A program made the translations under genes and the position numbers. DNA of 64,000 nt from the NCBI GenBank assembly GCA_017391525.1, contig JAFOYE010000011.1, positions 62,001-126,000 on the forward strand, written 5' to 3'. Source of the stretch: Paludibacteraceae bacterium. Lineage in GTDB: Bacteria > Bacteroidota > Bacteroidia > Bacteroidales > Paludibacteraceae. The notes beneath the pieces are model-generated. The model had not been told where the DNA came from. It saw only the letters and a program-made list of their open reading frames with translations, and ran no database searches. This document shows positions 1 to 10,227 of this stretch, piece after piece; positions within the stretch are counted from its first letter, which is position 1, and every line of letters starts with the position of its first letter.

Positions 1-83
1 GCTGGTATATCTTCGCCGGATTTGCATTGGTTGTGGCATTGGCATTCTGGGTAATCTTCCCTAAAACTCCTGTGAAGAAGTAG
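1..83 (+). CDS. C-terminal end of an integral membrane transporter (partial)
   Basis: The frame is open from base 3 and ends at the TAG at 81-83. It encodes only the last 26 residues of a protein that begins before the window. They form a hydrophobic helix (FAGFALVVALAFWVIF) followed by a short basic tail ending PVKK. A final transmembrane helix with a lysine-rich cytoplasmic end is typical of major facilitator permeases, and the FAGFALVVA stretch recalls nucleoside permeases of Bacteroidales, but too little is present to be firm. A short AT-rich word (TTTAGAATTTAGTG) lies between its stop and the next gene. Confidence 0.55.
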   Translation, partial: WYIFAGFALVVALAFWVIFPKTPVKK

Positions 84-101
84 TTTAGAATTTAGTGTAT
101 A

Positions 102-764
102 GTGTTTAGAAAAGAACTTTCATATTATTTTTCGACTCCAATTGCGTATATCGTTATAAGTCTTTTTCTTTTGACGATAAGTTTGTTCTTGTGGGTCATT
201 CCTGGTCAATGGAATGTGATAGAGTCTGGATATGCCCAAATAGATGGACTGTTTAATATCGCTCCATGGTTATTGATGTTTGTTTGCTCAGCATTAACTA
301 TGCGTCTTTTCGCAGAAGAGCGTCAGAGTGGAACCTGGTTGCTGTTAAGAGCTCAGCCAATTTCCCTATGGAAGATAGTTGTAGGCAAATATATGGCGGC
401 ATTTGTGCTGACAGTGATGGCATTGTTACCTTGTGTGGTGCATTACTTTATAGTGTATTATATAGCTATAGATGGCAATGTTGATGGAGGACAGTTCGTC
501 GGCTCAATGATGGGATTGGTTTTCTTAAGTGCATCGTTTACGGGAGTAGGTATGCTCTGCAGTACAATTACTAGTAGCCAATTAGTTGCATTCATATTGG
601 GAGCTGTTAGTTGCTTTGTGCTATATTGGGTGATATTGCAAGATCACTACAGTAGTATTTCACGAGGAGTGGTAGATTTGCGAGATGTACTATTCTTTGT
701 TAGTGTAGCTGTTACAGCTATTGTTTTGAGTGTTTTTATTTCGTCGAGAATAGGTAAAAGATAA
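102..764 (+). CDS. gldF: GldF-type ABC-2 transporter permease subunit
   Basis: This 220-residue protein has about six hydrophobic segments and matches the permease of the GldFG ABC transporter linked to gliding and surface biology in Bacteroidota. The N-terminus FRKELSYYFSTPIAYIVIS and the cytoplasmic stretch RLFAEERQSGTWLLLRAQPIS are the family signature (ABC-2 permeases carry an E-R-x-x-G-T/S turn after the second helix). The start is a GTG at 102; no in-frame ATG lies nearby upstream. The usual partner gldG does not follow: a phosphodiesterase gene begins 11 bases after the stop. It could therefore act with an ATPase encoded elsewhere or serve another export role. Family membership is fairly sure; a gliding role is not implied. 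Confidence 0.75.
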   Translation: MFRKELSYYFSTPIAYIVISLFLLTISLFLWVIPGQWNVIESGYAQIDGLFNIAPWLLMFVCSALTMRLFAEERQSGTWLLLRAQPISLWKIVVGKYMAAFVLTVMALLPCVVHYFIVYYIAIDGNVDGGQFVGSMMGLVFLSASFTGVGMLCSTITSSQLVAFILGAVSCFVLYWVILQDHYSSISRGVVDLRDVLFFVSVAVTAIVLSVFISSRIGKR

Positions 765-775
765 GCGAGGCGATT

Positions 776-1270
776 ATGACGAGGATCGGTCTGCTGAGTG
801 ATACGCATGGGTACTTGGACAAGCGCGTGTTTGAGCATTTTGCTAATGTAGATGAAATTTGGCATGCTGGTGATATCGGTAGTGCTGAAGTTTTACAGAA
901 GTTGCGCGAATTTAAACCCACTCGGGCTGTTTATGGGAATATGGACAGTGGAGATGTGAGGTATTCATTGAGTGAGTTTTATCGTTTTCGGGTGGAGAAT
1001 GTAGATGTACTGATGACTCATATAGGAGGTTATCCAGGTAAATATAATCCGTGGTTATTGCCAATGTTTAAAAAGGAAACTCCCTTGTTGTTTGTCTGTG
1101 GTCATAGTCATATCTTGAAGGTACAATATGATAGCACATGGCAGATGCTTACCATGAATCCAGGTGCAGCAGGTAAACAAGGTTGGCAAGTCGTGCAGAC
1201 ACTATTACGTTTTGTCATTGATGGGAGTGAAATTCGCGATCTAGAAGTGATAGAACTAGAAAAAAGATAG
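776..1270 (+). CDS. YfcE/MJ0936-type metallophosphoesterase
   Basis: The 164-residue protein is a compact calcineurin-like phosphodiesterase. Metal-binding motifs occur in the expected order: SDTHG near residues 8-12, GDIGS near 33, GNMD near 55, a histidine in MTHIGGYPG near 82, and GHSH near 111-114. Family members hydrolyse phosphodiesters with Mn2+ or similar metals in the cytoplasm, and their physiological substrate is usually unknown. The length is typical for a stand-alone YfcE. The gene starts 11 bases after the gldF stop, so the two are probably cotranscribed. Class is certain; biological role is not. Confidence 0.85.
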   Translation: MTRIGLLSDTHGYLDKRVFEHFANVDEIWHAGDIGSAEVLQKLREFKPTRAVYGNMDSGDVRYSLSEFYRFRVENVDVLMTHIGGYPGKYNPWLLPMFKKETPLLFVCGHSHILKVQYDSTWQMLTMNPGAAGKQGWQVVQTLLRFVIDGSEIRDLEVIELEKR

Positions 1271-1351
1271 TATTTTGTGGTCAACTCGTATGTTTTACAA
1301 CATATTTAGGCCAAAAATAGCGAAAAAGTGTTATAGAACATACAATTTGCT

Positions 1352-1383
1352 ATTGCGTGAATGATAAAAAAGCTGTACCTTTG
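1352..1383 (+). promoter_or_regulatory. Bacteroidota-type promoter of a short transcript
   Basis: A -33 element ATTG (1352-1355) is followed after exactly 20 bases by TACCTTTG (1376-1383), the Bacteroidota -7 consensus TAnnTTTG. No convincing gene follows before the terminator at 1455-1479. Confidence 0.7.
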
Positions 1384-1389
1384 CAGCGG

Positions 1390-1479
1390 ATTTAAAAATC
1401 GACACAATCTTTTTTGTACCTTAAAAATCAAACAGACTAATACTATGGAAAAATAGCCGTCGCGAGGACGGCTTTTTTC
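1390..1479 (+). ncRNA. Candidate small RNA of about 90 nt
   Basis: A well-formed promoter ends at 1383 and a perfect 7-bp stem (AGCCGTC / GACGGCT, 1455-1461 and 1467-1473) with a run of T follows, so a discrete transcript of about 85-90 nt is predicted. The only start codon in it gives a three-codon frame (ATG GAA AAA TAG, 1445-1456) that runs into the terminator stem, so a leader peptide is possible. The next gene, the TonB receptor, has its own promoter downstream, which makes this an independent unit rather than its leader. I do not recognise it as a known RNA family. Confidence 0.5.
1455..1479 (+). terminator. Intrinsic terminator of the short transcript
   Basis: GC-rich 7-bp perfect stem with a five-base loop, followed by TTTTTTCTTT. 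Confidence 0.8.
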
Positions 1480-1580
1480 TTTGTGTTACGTAGCGTTAGC
1501 AAAGCAGTACACTTTTGATCGCGTGGAAGCCTTTTTATTTGTGTGAGTTTAATGTTTTTTTTCTGAAAAGTTTACGATAG

Positions 1581-1612
1581 TTTGCATATATGCAAAATAA
1601 ATCGTACCTTTG
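1581..1612 (+). promoter_or_regulatory. Promoter of the TonB-receptor gene with a 16-bp palindrome
   Basis: TTTG at 1581-1584 and TACCTTTG at 1605-1612 are separated by 20 bases. The -33 region is embedded in a perfect palindrome, TTTGCATATATGCAAA (1581-1596), which could be an operator. The receptor start codon lies 27 bases after the -7 element. Confidence 0.75.
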
Positions 1613-1638
1613 TAGACTTATTTAAGAAATGACTCTAT

Positions 1639-4128
1639 ATGCGTGATATTTATCGTTATATATGTCTATTTGTAGGTGTGTTTATGAGTGCCTTCGCAGG
1701 TGCGCATAATGTACGTATATATGGATATGTTTTGGATACGGATAATCGTGGTGTTGAGTTAGCAAATGTTTATGTTGAAGGGACAACTACAGGTGTTTCT
1801 ACCAATAATAATGGATATTACGACCTTAATGTAGATTTGCAAGATACCATTGTGTTGGTGTATTCTATGATTGGTTATGAGACTATTCGTCAACAAGTAT
1901 ATACGCATAACAATGTATTAGGGGTGAACGTCGTGTTGCCGACTAATGAAGAGATGTTGGATGAAATTACAGTACGTGGAATTCGGCGACAAGCTAGTCA
2001 AATGGAGCGTGGAGATGTTAGTGTGGCTCGTTTGATGCCCGATGCTACCGGCGGTGGTATAGAGAGTTTGTTAATAACCTTTGCGGGTGTGAGTCAAAAC
2101 AATGAGATGAGTAGTCAGTATAATGTACGTGGTGGTAGTTTTGATGAGAACTCAGTGTATGTGAATGGTTTAGAGGTTCATCGTCCGTTGTTGATTAGAA
2201 GTGGTCAACAAGAGGGTTTGAGTTTTGTGAATCCTGATATGGTGGAGAGAGTGGAGTTTTCTGCAGGTGGTTTTGATGTGAAATATGGTGATAAGATGTC
2301 ATCCGTGTTGGATATACAATACAAGCGCCCAACAGCATTTGAGTCTCGTTTGAGTTTGAGTTTGCTAGGTGCTAGTGCTTATGTGGGTTGGGGTGATAGT
2401 GTGCAAAGTCAGATGCATGGTATTCGCTACAAAACCTCACGCTATTTATTGGGAACCATGGCCACTAAGGGTGAGTATCATCCAAACTATGTGGATTATC
2501 AGACGCAGATGACATGGAAAGTGGGTAAGCAACGCCGATGGGATATTACCTTGCTGGGAAACTTCTCTCAGAATAGTTATGTTTTTTCTCCAGATTCTAG
2601 CAGAATGGCAACAGGTACCCTGCAACAATCTTTGGAAAAGGAGATTTACTTTGAGGGTCAAGAGAAAGATATGTTCCGTACAGCTTTTGCAGCCCTGAAT
2701 ATCAGTAATCAACCTACGCGTAATATACGACTGAATTTGGATCTAAGCGGCTTTTATACCCATGAGACGGAGACTTATGATATACTGAATGAGTATGTTC
2801 TGAGTGAGAAACCAATGGATATGGGTGAGGACGGTAATAATGCAGAAAGCGGAGGTAATTCTAGGGGCGAAGAGATTACAAGTGGTAATCTTACGAGCGA
2901 AGGAATATTGGGTACGGGTGTATTTCATGAACATGCCCGCAATAGGCTACAAGCAGGAATGATCACATTGGCTCATTCAGGAGTATGGAAAAAGGGGCAA
3001 AATAACTTGCAATGGGGTCTTAGTGGACAAGTAGAGATGATCAATGATCGCATCAGCGAGTGGGAATGGCGTGATTCAACGGGTTACAGTATGCCTAATC
3101 TAGAACAAGAGATGGCTTTGTACTATGCCTTGAAAGGAACGACAAACATGTTGAGTGGTAGATTGCAAGTCTATGCACAAAATACCTATCAATGGTCAAC
3201 AGATAAAGGAAAGGTGTATCTAACTGCGGGTATGCGTTTGAATTGGTGGAGTTTTACCAATGAGGTGTTGCCAAGTCCACGTTTGAGTGTAGTATGGTTG
3301 CCAGGTTGGAAGCGAGACTTTACTTTCCGTGTGGCTACAGGATTATATTACCAAGCTCCGTTCTACAAAGAGCTTCGCCAAGTGGTTCAAGATGATGGAG
3401 CCGTGAATCGTATCTATTTGAATAATCAACTGAAAGCACAGCGCTCGTGGCAGTTGGTGATGGGAGCTGATTATTATTTTAGGGCATGGGGAAGACCATT
3501 TAAATTTACTGCAGAAGCATATGGAAAACTCATTGATCGCATGGAGAGTTATACTGTAGACAATGTGCGCGTGAGGTATTCCGGTGTGAATGATAGTGAG
3601 GGTTATACGTTGGGATTGGATTTGAAATTGATGGGAGAATTAGTACCAGGAGCAGACTCGTGGATTAGTTTTTCCACTATGCGAAGCAGAATGCGATTTG
3701 TGGATGACAAATATGAATTGGGTTGGATTCCAACGCCACAAGAGCAGCGATATAACTTGACTATCTATTTTCAAGACTATCTGCCACAATTGCCCCAATA
3801 CAAAGTACACCTCAAGTTTATCTATAGTGAGGGTATGCCTTATGGTTATCCTCGCAATGAGAAATTGCGCTATATGGGACATATGGCAGATTATCAGCGT
3901 ATTGATATAGGTGCAAGCCGTATATTCTCGGCAGCTACTGATAAATGGATGAAGAAATCAAAACATGTAGATAGTTGGAGCGTACAATTCGAAGTATTCA
4001 ATTTGATAGGCAAACCCAATGTGAATAGTTATTATTGGACTACGGATGCCACTGGGCAACAGTGGAGGACCCCTAATACTCTAACGGGTCGAATGTTTAA
4101 TCTAAAACTAGATGTGATGTTGAAATAA
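1639..4128 (+). CDS. TonB-dependent outer-membrane receptor with carboxypeptidase-regulatory-like domain
   Basis: The 829-residue protein has an N-terminal signal peptide (about residues 1-22), then a carboxypeptidase-D-regulatory-like beta sandwich (about 24-108, with the typical [20 protein letters not shown] start), then a plug (about 115-230, containing [19 protein letters not shown]) and a beta-barrel to the C-terminus. This is the architecture of Bacteroidota TonB-dependent transporters that import large ligands across the outer membrane with TonB energy. No SusD partner or FecI/FecR pair is beside it, so the ligand cannot be guessed. It has its own promoter, and mutS starts two bases after its stop, so the two are probably transcribed together despite unrelated functions. 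Confidence 0.88.
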   Translation: MRDIYRYICLFVGVFMSAFAGAHNVRIYGYVLDTDNRGVELANVYVEGTTTGVSTNNNGYYDLNVDLQDTIVLVYSMIGYETIRQQVYTHNNVLGVNVVLPTNEEMLDEITVRGIRRQASQMERGDVSVARLMPDATGGGIESLLITFAGVSQNNEMSSQYNVRGGSFDENSVYVNGLEVHRPLLIRSGQQEGLSFVNPDMVERVEFSAGGFDVKYGDKMSSVLDIQYKRPTAFESRLSLSLLGASAYVGWGDSVQSQMHGIRYKTSRYLLGTMATKGEYHPNYVDYQTQMTWKVGKQRRWDITLLGNFSQNSYVFSPDSSRMATGTLQQSLEKEIYFEGQEKDMFRTAFAALNISNQPTRNIRLNLDLSGFYTHETETYDILNEYVLSEKPMDMGEDGNNAESGGNSRGEEITSGNLTSEGILGTGVFHEHARNRLQAGMITLAHSGVWKKGQNNLQWGLSGQVEMINDRISEWEWRDSTGYSMPNLEQEMALYYALKGTTNMLSGRLQVYAQNTYQWSTDKGKVYLTAGMRLNWWSFTNEVLPSPRLSVVWLPGWKRDFTFRVATGLYYQAPFYKELRQVVQDDGAVNRIYLNNQLKAQRSWQLVMGADYYFRAWGRPFKFTAEAYGKLIDRMESYTVDNVRVRYSGVNDSEGYTLGLDLKLMGELVPGADSWISFSTMRSRMRFVDDKYELGWIPTPQEQRYNLTIYFQDYLPQLPQYKVHLKFIYSEGMPYGYPRNEKLRYMGHMADYQRIDIGASRIFSAATDKWMKKSKHVDSWSVQFEVFNLIGKPNVNSYYWTTDATGQQWRTPNTLTGRMFNLKLDVMLK

Positions 4129-4130
4129 TT

Positions 4131-6773
4131 ATGGCAAAGATAGATGCACAAGAAACCCCAATGATGCGCCAATTTCGCGAGATTAAAAACCAATATCCCG
4201 ATGCGATATTGCTTTTTCGTTGTGGTGACTTCTATGAGACATATGCGGAGGATGCTGTACGTGCAAGCAAGATATTGAATATCACTCTTACGCATCGCAG
4301 CAACGGAGCAAGTAAGGAGGGTAAAGCATTGGAGATGGCAGGATTCCCATTTCATGCACTAGACACCTATTTGCCTAAACTGGTGCGTGCTGGTATGCGC
4401 GTGGCTATCTGCGACCAACTTGAAGATCCAAAGCTAACCAAGAAACTAGTTAAACGTGGTGTAACAGAATTAGTGACACCTGGTGTTAGTTATTCGGATA
4501 CTACTCTCCAGCAAAAGGAAAACAACTGGCTAGCATGTGTACATTTTGGTAAGAAGACAGTAGGAGTTGCCTTTCTGGATATTTCTACCGGTGAATACTT
4601 AGTAGCAGAGGGTACTGCCGATTATATCGACAAACTGTTGGTGAACTTTGCTCCGAAAGAGGTGCTCTATTTGCGTGGCAAAAAAGCTAATATAGAGGCT
4701 GCTTTTGGAACGAAGTATTTTACTTTTGAGTTGGATGATTGGATGATGACTCGTGATGCGGCTATGGATCGTCTCACTAAACAATTCCATGTGCAGAGTC
4801 TCAAGGGCTTCGGTGTGGATCAGTTACCAGAAGGTGTAATAGCTGCGGGGGCAATATTGCATTACTTAGATGTTACACAGCACTTGCAAACAGGTCATAT
4901 ACAGCATCTTAGTCGTATAGAAGAAGATAAATATGTGTGGATGGATCGTTTTACTATCCGTAATTTGGAATTGTTAGGTGGTCAGCGAGAGGATAGTGTG
5001 ACACTCTATCAAATCATCGATCGTACTACAACTCCTATGGGGGGACGATTGTTGCACAGATGGCTTGCATTCCCACTCAAGGATGTACGTGCTATACGTA
5101 ATCGCCAGACTGTGGTGGAGTACCTATTCAAACACCCACAAGAACGCGCTACTATTCGTGAATGCCTAGAACGAATCATGGATATGGAGCGTATAGTAAG
5201 TAAAATATCTACAGGAAGAATATCCCCACGCGAGATGATTCAGTTGGGTGTCGCATTGGACGCTATTGCTCCTATCAAAGCTATCTGTGAGAGTGCAAAA
5301 GATAACCACTATCTACAACTCCTGGGCGAGCAACTGAGCCTTTGTACCGAGATCCGGGAACGCATTAAGCGTGAGATTACTCCTGATCCACCTGCAGTAC
5401 AAGGACGTCCTAATACCATCGCACGAGGTATCAATGCGGAGCTAGATGACTTGCGAGATATCCAATCCCATGGTAAAGAGCGACTCTTACAAATACAGCA
5501 ACGTGAAATAGAGACCACTGGCATATCGAGTCTCAAAATCGGATATAATAATGTCTTTGGTTATTACCTTGAGGTGCGCAATACGTACAAAGATCAAGTG
5601 CCTGAAGAATGGATTCGTAAGCAGACACTCGTCAATGCCGAGCGCTATATCACACAAGAACTCAAAGAATATGAGGACAAGATCCTCAATGCAGAAGGAC
5701 AGATTCAAATCATTGAAACCCGCCTTTACACCGAACTCATGTTGGCACTCACTGAGTATGTGAGCCAAATGCAGACCAATGCCAATGTGATTGCACAACT
5801 AGACTGCCTGATGGGTTTTGCTGCGGTAGCCGTAGAAAATAAGTACGTTTGCCCAGCTATCAATGATAGTCTTGTTATAGATATTCGTCAAGGACGTCAC
5901 CCTGTGATTGAGAAGCAATTACCACTGGATGAGGAGTATGTGCCTAATGATGTACTCCTGGATAACAATGGACAGCAGATTATTATCATTACCGGTCCAA
6001 ATATGGCGGGTAAATCAGCTCTTCTTCGTCAAACAGCATTGATCGTGTTGATGGCGCAGATGGGTAGTTTTGTACCTGCTGAGAGTGCTAGCATTGGTGT
6101 GGTAGATAAGATCTTTACTCGTGTAGGTGCTAGCGATAATATCTCCTTGGGCGAGAGTACCTTTATGGTGGAGATGAACGAGGCTGCTAGTATTTTGAAT
6201 AACTTGAGCGAGCGTAGTCTAGTGCTCTTTGATGAGTTAGGACGCGGAACTAGTACATATGATGGTATCTCTATCGCGTGGGCTATTGTAGAATATATCC
6301 ACGAACAGAGAGGACATGCCAAGACGCTATTTGCTACTCACTACCATGAACTCAACGAAATGGAGGAGAGCTTCCAACGTATTCGTAACTACAATGTCTC
6401 CGTCCGAGAGGCTAATGGAAAGGTGATTTTTATGCGTAAATTGGTGCGTGGTGGCTCTGAACATAGCTTTGGTATCCATGTTGCTAAACTAGCTGGTATG
6501 CCTTCGTCGATTATCCAACGTGCTAACCAAATACTCAAGGATCTAGAGACCGATCATAGCCAATCACCGATCGCCAATAGCCAAGAAACGATAGGTAGCG
6601 GCAAGGCTACAGTGAGTGCTCCTAGCGGTATGCAATTGAGTTTCTTCCAACTAGATGATCCTGTCTTGGAGCAAATACGAGATGAAGTGAAGAATTTGGA
6701 TATCAATAATTTGACTCCGCTAGATGCCTTGAATAAACTGAGCGAAATTAAGAAACTTGTAGGAGGAAAATAG
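4131..6773 (+). CDS. mutS: DNA mismatch repair protein MutS
   Basis: At 880 residues this is a full-length MutS. The mismatch-binding domain shows [15 protein letters not shown] near residues 33-47, with the Phe-x-Glu wedge (FYE). The ATPase has the Walker A GPNMAGKS near 621-628 and the Walker B/signature [12 protein letters not shown] near 700-711, followed by ATHYHEL. MutS recognises mispairs and recruits MutL. The linker near residues 809-830 ([16 protein letters not shown]) is encoded by short repeated words resembling intergenic repeats elsewhere in this window. The start is two bases after the TonB-receptor stop. Confidence 0.97.
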   Translation: MAKIDAQETPMMRQFREIKNQYPDAILLFRCGDFYETYAEDAVRASKILNITLTHRSNGASKEGKALEMAGFPFHALDTYLPKLVRAGMRVAICDQLEDPKLTKKLVKRGVTELVTPGVSYSDTTLQQKENNWLACVHFGKKTVGVAFLDISTGEYLVAEGTADYIDKLLVNFAPKEVLYLRGKKANIEAAFGTKYFTFELDDWMMTRDAAMDRLTKQFHVQSLKGFGVDQLPEGVIAAGAILHYLDVTQHLQTGHIQHLSRIEEDKYVWMDRFTIRNLELLGGQREDSVTLYQIIDRTTTPMGGRLLHRWLAFPLKDVRAIRNRQTVVEYLFKHPQERATIRECLERIMDMERIVSKISTGRISPREMIQLGVALDAIAPIKAICESAKDNHYLQLLGEQLSLCTEIRERIKREITPDPPAVQGRPNTIARGINAELDDLRDIQSHGKERLLQIQQREIETTGISSLKIGYNNVFGYYLEVRNTYKDQVPEEWIRKQTLVNAERYITQELKEYEDKILNAEGQIQIIETRLYTELMLALTEYVSQMQTNANVIAQLDCLMGFAAVAVENKYVCPAINDSLVIDIRQGRHPVIEKQLPLDEEYVPNDVLLDNNGQQIIIITGPNMAGKSALLRQTALIVLMAQMGSFVPAESASIGVVDKIFTRVGASDNISLGESTFMVEMNEAASILNNLSERSLVLFDELGRGTSTYDGISIAWAIVEYIHEQRGHAKTLFATHYHELNEMEESFQRIRNYNVSVREANGKVIFMRKLVRGGSEHSFGIHVAKLAGMPSSIIQRANQILKDLETDHSQSPIANSQETIGSGKATVSAPSGMQLSFFQLDDPVLEQIRDEVKNLDINNLTPLDALNKLSEIKKLVGGK

Positions 6774-6819
6774 TTATTAGACCGCTGGCGCTGTTAGAAG
6801 TTAGATAATAATAGATACC

Positions 6820-7737
6820 ATGAAAATCGCATTTACGACCATATTACCTCAGGAGGGATTCCAACGCTTACAAGGGCATACACTCTATGCTCCACTAGAG
6901 GAGGCGGAGGTGTTGGTGAGCACTTTTGACTATCGTGTTACGCGAGAGATGATTGAAAGTGCACCATGCTTACGTTTGATCACGAACTTCGGAGTAGGAT
7001 TTAATAATATTGACTTGGATGCTTGCCGTGAGCGTGGTATTCGTGTGACTAATACCCCTCAGCCAGTGATAGAACCAACTGCAGAATTGGCTTTTGCCTT
7101 GATGCACGATGTGGCTAGACGCACAGCAGAGTTTGATAGAAAGCTACGTGCGGGTATAGCAGAACCATTTGGCGTGATGAACAACCTTAGTCACTCGCTT
7201 TATGGCAAGACTTTAGGTATCATAGGTATGGGACGCATAGGTCAAGCTTTGGCTAGAAGAGCGGTAGCAAGTGGCATGTGTGTTGTGTATCACAATCGCA
7301 AGCCACTAGGTGATGAGGTGATTAGGCGATTAGGTTATGAGGTGAAGTATGTGAGTCAAGAGGAACTTCTCCAGACGGCTGATTTTGTGAGTCTTAACTT
7401 GCCATATACACCAGAAGTGAAGCATTTGATTGGTGAGAAAGAACTCAAGATGATGAAGCGCACTGCTTACCTTATCAATACTGCGCGCGGTGCGCATGTC
7501 TATGAGCAGGCTCTGGTCGAGGCACTTAAGAAGGGCGAGATTGCTGGTGCAGCCATGGATGTGTATGAGCATGAACCACAAATTCATCCCGAGTTGCTCA
7601 CATTAGACAATGTAGTCCTCTCACCTCATACAGGAACAGGAACATGGGAAGGAAGAATCGCTATGTGTGAGAATGTTTGCGACAATATCCTTGCATGGAA
7701 ACAAGGCAATATCCAGAGGATGGATATTGTGGTTTAG
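6820..7737 (+). CDS. D-isomer-specific 2-hydroxyacid dehydrogenase
   Basis: The 305-residue NAD(P)-dependent oxidoreductase has the Rossmann motif LGIIGMGRIGQAL near residues 131-143. The catalytic Arg lies in INTARGAHV (near 222), the Glu in DVYEHEP (near 249) and the His in LSPHTGTGT (near 269). The N-terminal half carries the typical TNFGVGFNNIDLDACRERGI substrate-domain stretch. Enzymes of this family reduce 2-oxoacids such as glyoxylate or hydroxypyruvate or oxidise the D-hydroxyacids; the substrate is not deducible. It lies 46 bases after mutS, with a GACCGCTGGCGCTGTTAGA repeat word between them, and 33 bases before pepT. Confidence 0.9.
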   Translation: MKIAFTTILPQEGFQRLQGHTLYAPLEEAEVLVSTFDYRVTREMIESAPCLRLITNFGVGFNNIDLDACRERGIRVTNTPQPVIEPTAELAFALMHDVARRTAEFDRKLRAGIAEPFGVMNNLSHSLYGKTLGIIGMGRIGQALARRAVASGMCVVYHNRKPLGDEVIRRLGYEVKYVSQEELLQTADFVSLNLPYTPEVKHLIGEKELKMMKRTAYLINTARGAHVYEQALVEALKKGEIAGAAMDVYEHEPQIHPELLTLDNVVLSPHTGTGTWEGRIAMCENVCDNILAWKQGNIQRMDIVV

Positions 7738-7770
7738 AGTTTATAGTATAAAGTTTAAAGATAAGAAGAT

Positions 7771-8982
7771 ATGAATATTACAGAAAGATTTTTGAAGTAT
7801 GTGAGTTTTTGCACAACTTCAGACGATGAAACCAACATGACTCCGTCCACTCCAGGACAAATGGAGTTTGCACAGTATCTTGCTGCTGAACTCAAAGAGA
7901 TCGGTATGCAAGAGGTAACACTTGACGATAATGGTTATGTGATGGCTACTTTGCCTGCTAACGTAGAGGGTAAACCTACTATTGGTTTTATTGCCCATAT
8001 GGACACTGCGCCAGATGCAAGTGGCAAGAATGTCAAGGCGCATATTGTCAAGAATTATGATGGCAATGATGTGATGCTCAATGCTGAGAAGAATATCGTG
8101 TTTGAGGTAGCTAAATATCCTGAGATACTGGATTACAAGGGACAAGATATCATTATGACAGATGGTACCACCCTTCTGGGTGCAGATGACAAAGCTGGTT
8201 TGGCGGAGATTGTGACCGCTTGCGAATATTTGATCCAACATCCTGAAATCAAGCACGGTAAGATTCGTGTTGGCTTTACTCCAGATGAAGAGATTGGTCA
8301 AGGTGCAGACCACTTTGATGTGGAGAAGTTTGGTTGCGACTTCGCTTATACCATGGATGGTGGTGCGATAGGCGAATTGGAGTATGAGAACTTCAATGCT
8401 GCGGGTTGCAAGATAAAGGTACATGGCGTCAATGTTCACCCTGGTTATGGTTATCATAAGATGATCAACTCTATGCGTATTGCAAATCATTTGGCTATGA
8501 TGCTTCCTCGTTGGGAAACTCCTGAGCATACACAGGGATACGAGGGTTTCTACCACCTGATTGCTATGAATGGTAGTGTAGAAGAGACTACCCTTCAATA
8601 CATCATTCGTGACCATGATCGTGCTCGTTTTGAGAGCCGTAAACGCGAGATGGAGCACTTGGTACGCAAGGTAAACCAAGAATATGGTGAGGGCACAGTA
8701 GAGATAGAGATTCGTGACCAATACTACAATATGCGCGAGAAGGTAGAACCAGTAATGCATATCGTGACATTGGTTGAGGAGGCTATGAAGGAGCTCGGTA
8801 TTACTCCTAAAGTACAACCTATCCGCGGTGGAACAGATGGTGCGCGTCTATCTTTTGAAGGACTCCCATGTCCTAATATCTTTGCGGGCGGTGTGAACTT
8901 CCATAGCCGCTACGAATATTTGCCTATTCCTTCTATGGAGAAGGCAATGGAAGTAATCTTGAAGATTGTCACGTTGGCGTGA
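7771..8982 (+). CDS. pepT: Peptidase T (tripeptide aminopeptidase)
   Basis: The 403-residue M20B metallopeptidase shows all zinc and catalytic motifs: AHMDTAPD near residues 75-81, LGADDKAG near 136-143, PDEEIGQG near 172-179, YTMDGG near 193-198 and the terminal NFHSRYE near 376. PepT removes the N-terminal residue from tripeptides in the cytoplasm using two Zn2+ ions. Length and order match the family. A minus-strand open frame of 332 codons runs through the gene, but it only mirrors this coding sequence. After the stop there is a 110-base stretch of GAAC/CAATCTT words. Confidence 0.96.
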   Translation: MNITERFLKYVSFCTTSDDETNMTPSTPGQMEFAQYLAAELKEIGMQEVTLDDNGYVMATLPANVEGKPTIGFIAHMDTAPDASGKNVKAHIVKNYDGNDVMLNAEKNIVFEVAKYPEILDYKGQDIIMTDGTTLLGADDKAGLAEIVTACEYLIQHPEIKHGKIRVGFTPDEEIGQGADHFDVEKFGCDFAYTMDGGAIGELEYENFNAAGCKIKVHGVNVHPGYGYHKMINSMRIANHLAMMLPRWETPEHTQGYEGFYHLIAMNGSVEETTLQYIIRDHDRARFESRKREMEHLVRKVNQEYGEGTVEIEIRDQYYNMREKVEPVMHIVTLVEEAMKELGITPKVQPIRGGTDGARLSFEGLPCPNIFAGGVNFHSRYEYLPIPSMEKAMEVILKIVTLA

Positions 8983-8984
8983 CA

Positions 8985-9085
8985 AACTTCGAGTTCAACA
9001 GTTGTTCAATATAGTTCATCGCTATGCGTTCAACATTGAAACAACTTTGAACTATTTTGAACAATCTTAAACAATCTTGAACTTA
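8985..9085. repeat. Word-like tandem repeat between pepT and gcvT
   Basis: The spacer is built from variations of TTGAACAATCTTAAACAATC and AGTTCAACAGTTGTTC. It holds no gene, and no terminator is seen. Confidence 0.6.
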
Positions 9086-9093
9086 AAGAATAT

Positions 9094-10161
9094 ATGAAAA
9101 CAACTCCATTTACAGACATCCACATCGCTCTGGGAGCGAAGATGGCAGATTTTGCGGGCTTTAATATGCCTATTCAGTATCCAACAGGTATCAACCAAGA
9201 ACACATGATCGTGCGCGAAGGCGTAGGCGTGTTTGATGTGAGCCATATGGGTGAGTTTTGGGTTAAAGGTGAGAAAGCATTGGATTTCTTACAATATATC
9301 ACTACTAACGATGTGAGCAAACTAGAGGCAGGCAAAGCGCAATACACTTGCTTCCCTAATGGAAAAGGTGGTATCGTGGATGACCTGATTATCTATAAGT
9401 ATTCAACCACCAAGTATTTGCTCGTAGTCAATGCGGGTAATATTGACAAAGACTGGGCATGGGTAAATGAGCAAAACACTTTTGGGGTACAACTTGAAAA
9501 TGCTAGTGATCGCTATGGTCAATTAGCAGTTCAAGGTCCTAAGGCAACAGAGATGCTTCAACTCTTAACTGATGCAGATTTGAGCGCGATTCCTTACTAT
9601 GCATTCCGCGAGTGGTCGTTCGCTGGTGTGCAAGGTGTCATATTGAGCAATACTGGATATACTGGCGCGGGTGGTTTTGAGTTATATTTCCCTAAAGAGC
9701 ATAGCCAACAAATTTGGGATGCACTCTTCGAGGTGGGCAAACCTTTCGGTTTGGCTCCTATTGGTTTGGGTGCTCGCGATAGCTTGCGCCTAGAGAAATG
9801 GTACTGCCTCTATGGTCACGACATTGATGATACTACTTCTCCTTTGGAGGCTGGACTCGGTTGGATCACTAAGTTTGACGCAAAGGATTTCATTGATAAA
9901 GAGTTCTTGCTCAAGCAAAAAGCCGAAGGTGTACAACGTAAATTAGTTCACTTTGAGTGCCAAGAGCGTGCTATCCCACGTTGTGGTTATGAGATCTGCG
10001 ATGCAGAGGGTAATACCATCGGTAAAGTGACGAGTGGTATCATGTTACCAACTACCAAGATAGGTGTAGGTATGGGTTATGTGCAAACTGCTTTTGCTAA
10101 GAAAGAGACTATCATCTATATCAAGATTCGTGAGAAATTGATTCCAGCGAAAATAGTCTAA
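9094..10161 (+). CDS. gcvT: Glycine cleavage system aminomethyltransferase (T protein)
   Basis: The 355-residue protein starts with the classical [21 protein letters not shown] segment and includes [14 protein letters not shown] near residues 43-56, [11 protein letters not shown] near 190 and [20 protein letters not shown] near 226-245. T protein transfers the methylene group from the aminomethyl-lipoyl H protein to tetrahydrofolate and releases ammonia. Other gcv genes are not adjacent in this window. A strong hairpin terminator follows. No glycine riboswitch is seen in the upstream spacer. Confidence 0.96.
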   Translation: MKTTPFTDIHIALGAKMADFAGFNMPIQYPTGINQEHMIVREGVGVFDVSHMGEFWVKGEKALDFLQYITTNDVSKLEAGKAQYTCFPNGKGGIVDDLIIYKYSTTKYLLVVNAGNIDKDWAWVNEQNTFGVQLENASDRYGQLAVQGPKATEMLQLLTDADLSAIPYYAFREWSFAGVQGVILSNTGYTGAGGFELYFPKEHSQQIWDALFEVGKPFGLAPIGLGARDSLRLEKWYCLYGHDIDDTTSPLEAGLGWITKFDAKDFIDKEFLLKQKAEGVQRKLVHFECQERAIPRCGYEICDAEGNTIGKVTSGIMLPTTKIGVGMGYVQTAFAKKETIIYIKIREKLIPAKIV

Positions 10162-10172
10162 TACATCATTTT

Positions 10173-10213
10173 ATATACAAAGAGGGAGCACATAATGCTC
10201 CCTCTTTGTATAT
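10173..10213. terminator. Bidirectional terminator between gcvT and the SDR gene
   Basis: A perfect 18-bp stem (arms 10173-10190 and 10196-10213) with a CATAA loop lies between the two convergent genes. A/T-rich flanks on both sides allow function in both directions. Confidence 0.85.
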
Positions 10214-10227
10214 CTGTAAATAACCTA

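Noticed and set aside
1391..1638. Cobalamin or other riboswitch in front of the TonB receptor
   Set aside because: The receptor has its own promoter at 1581-1612 and only about 20 untranslated bases; no riboswitch core motif is visible.
7819..8817. 332-codon minus-strand open frame
   Set aside because: It lies opposite pepT, whose motifs are complete; the frame is an antisense by-product without start-site signals or family features.
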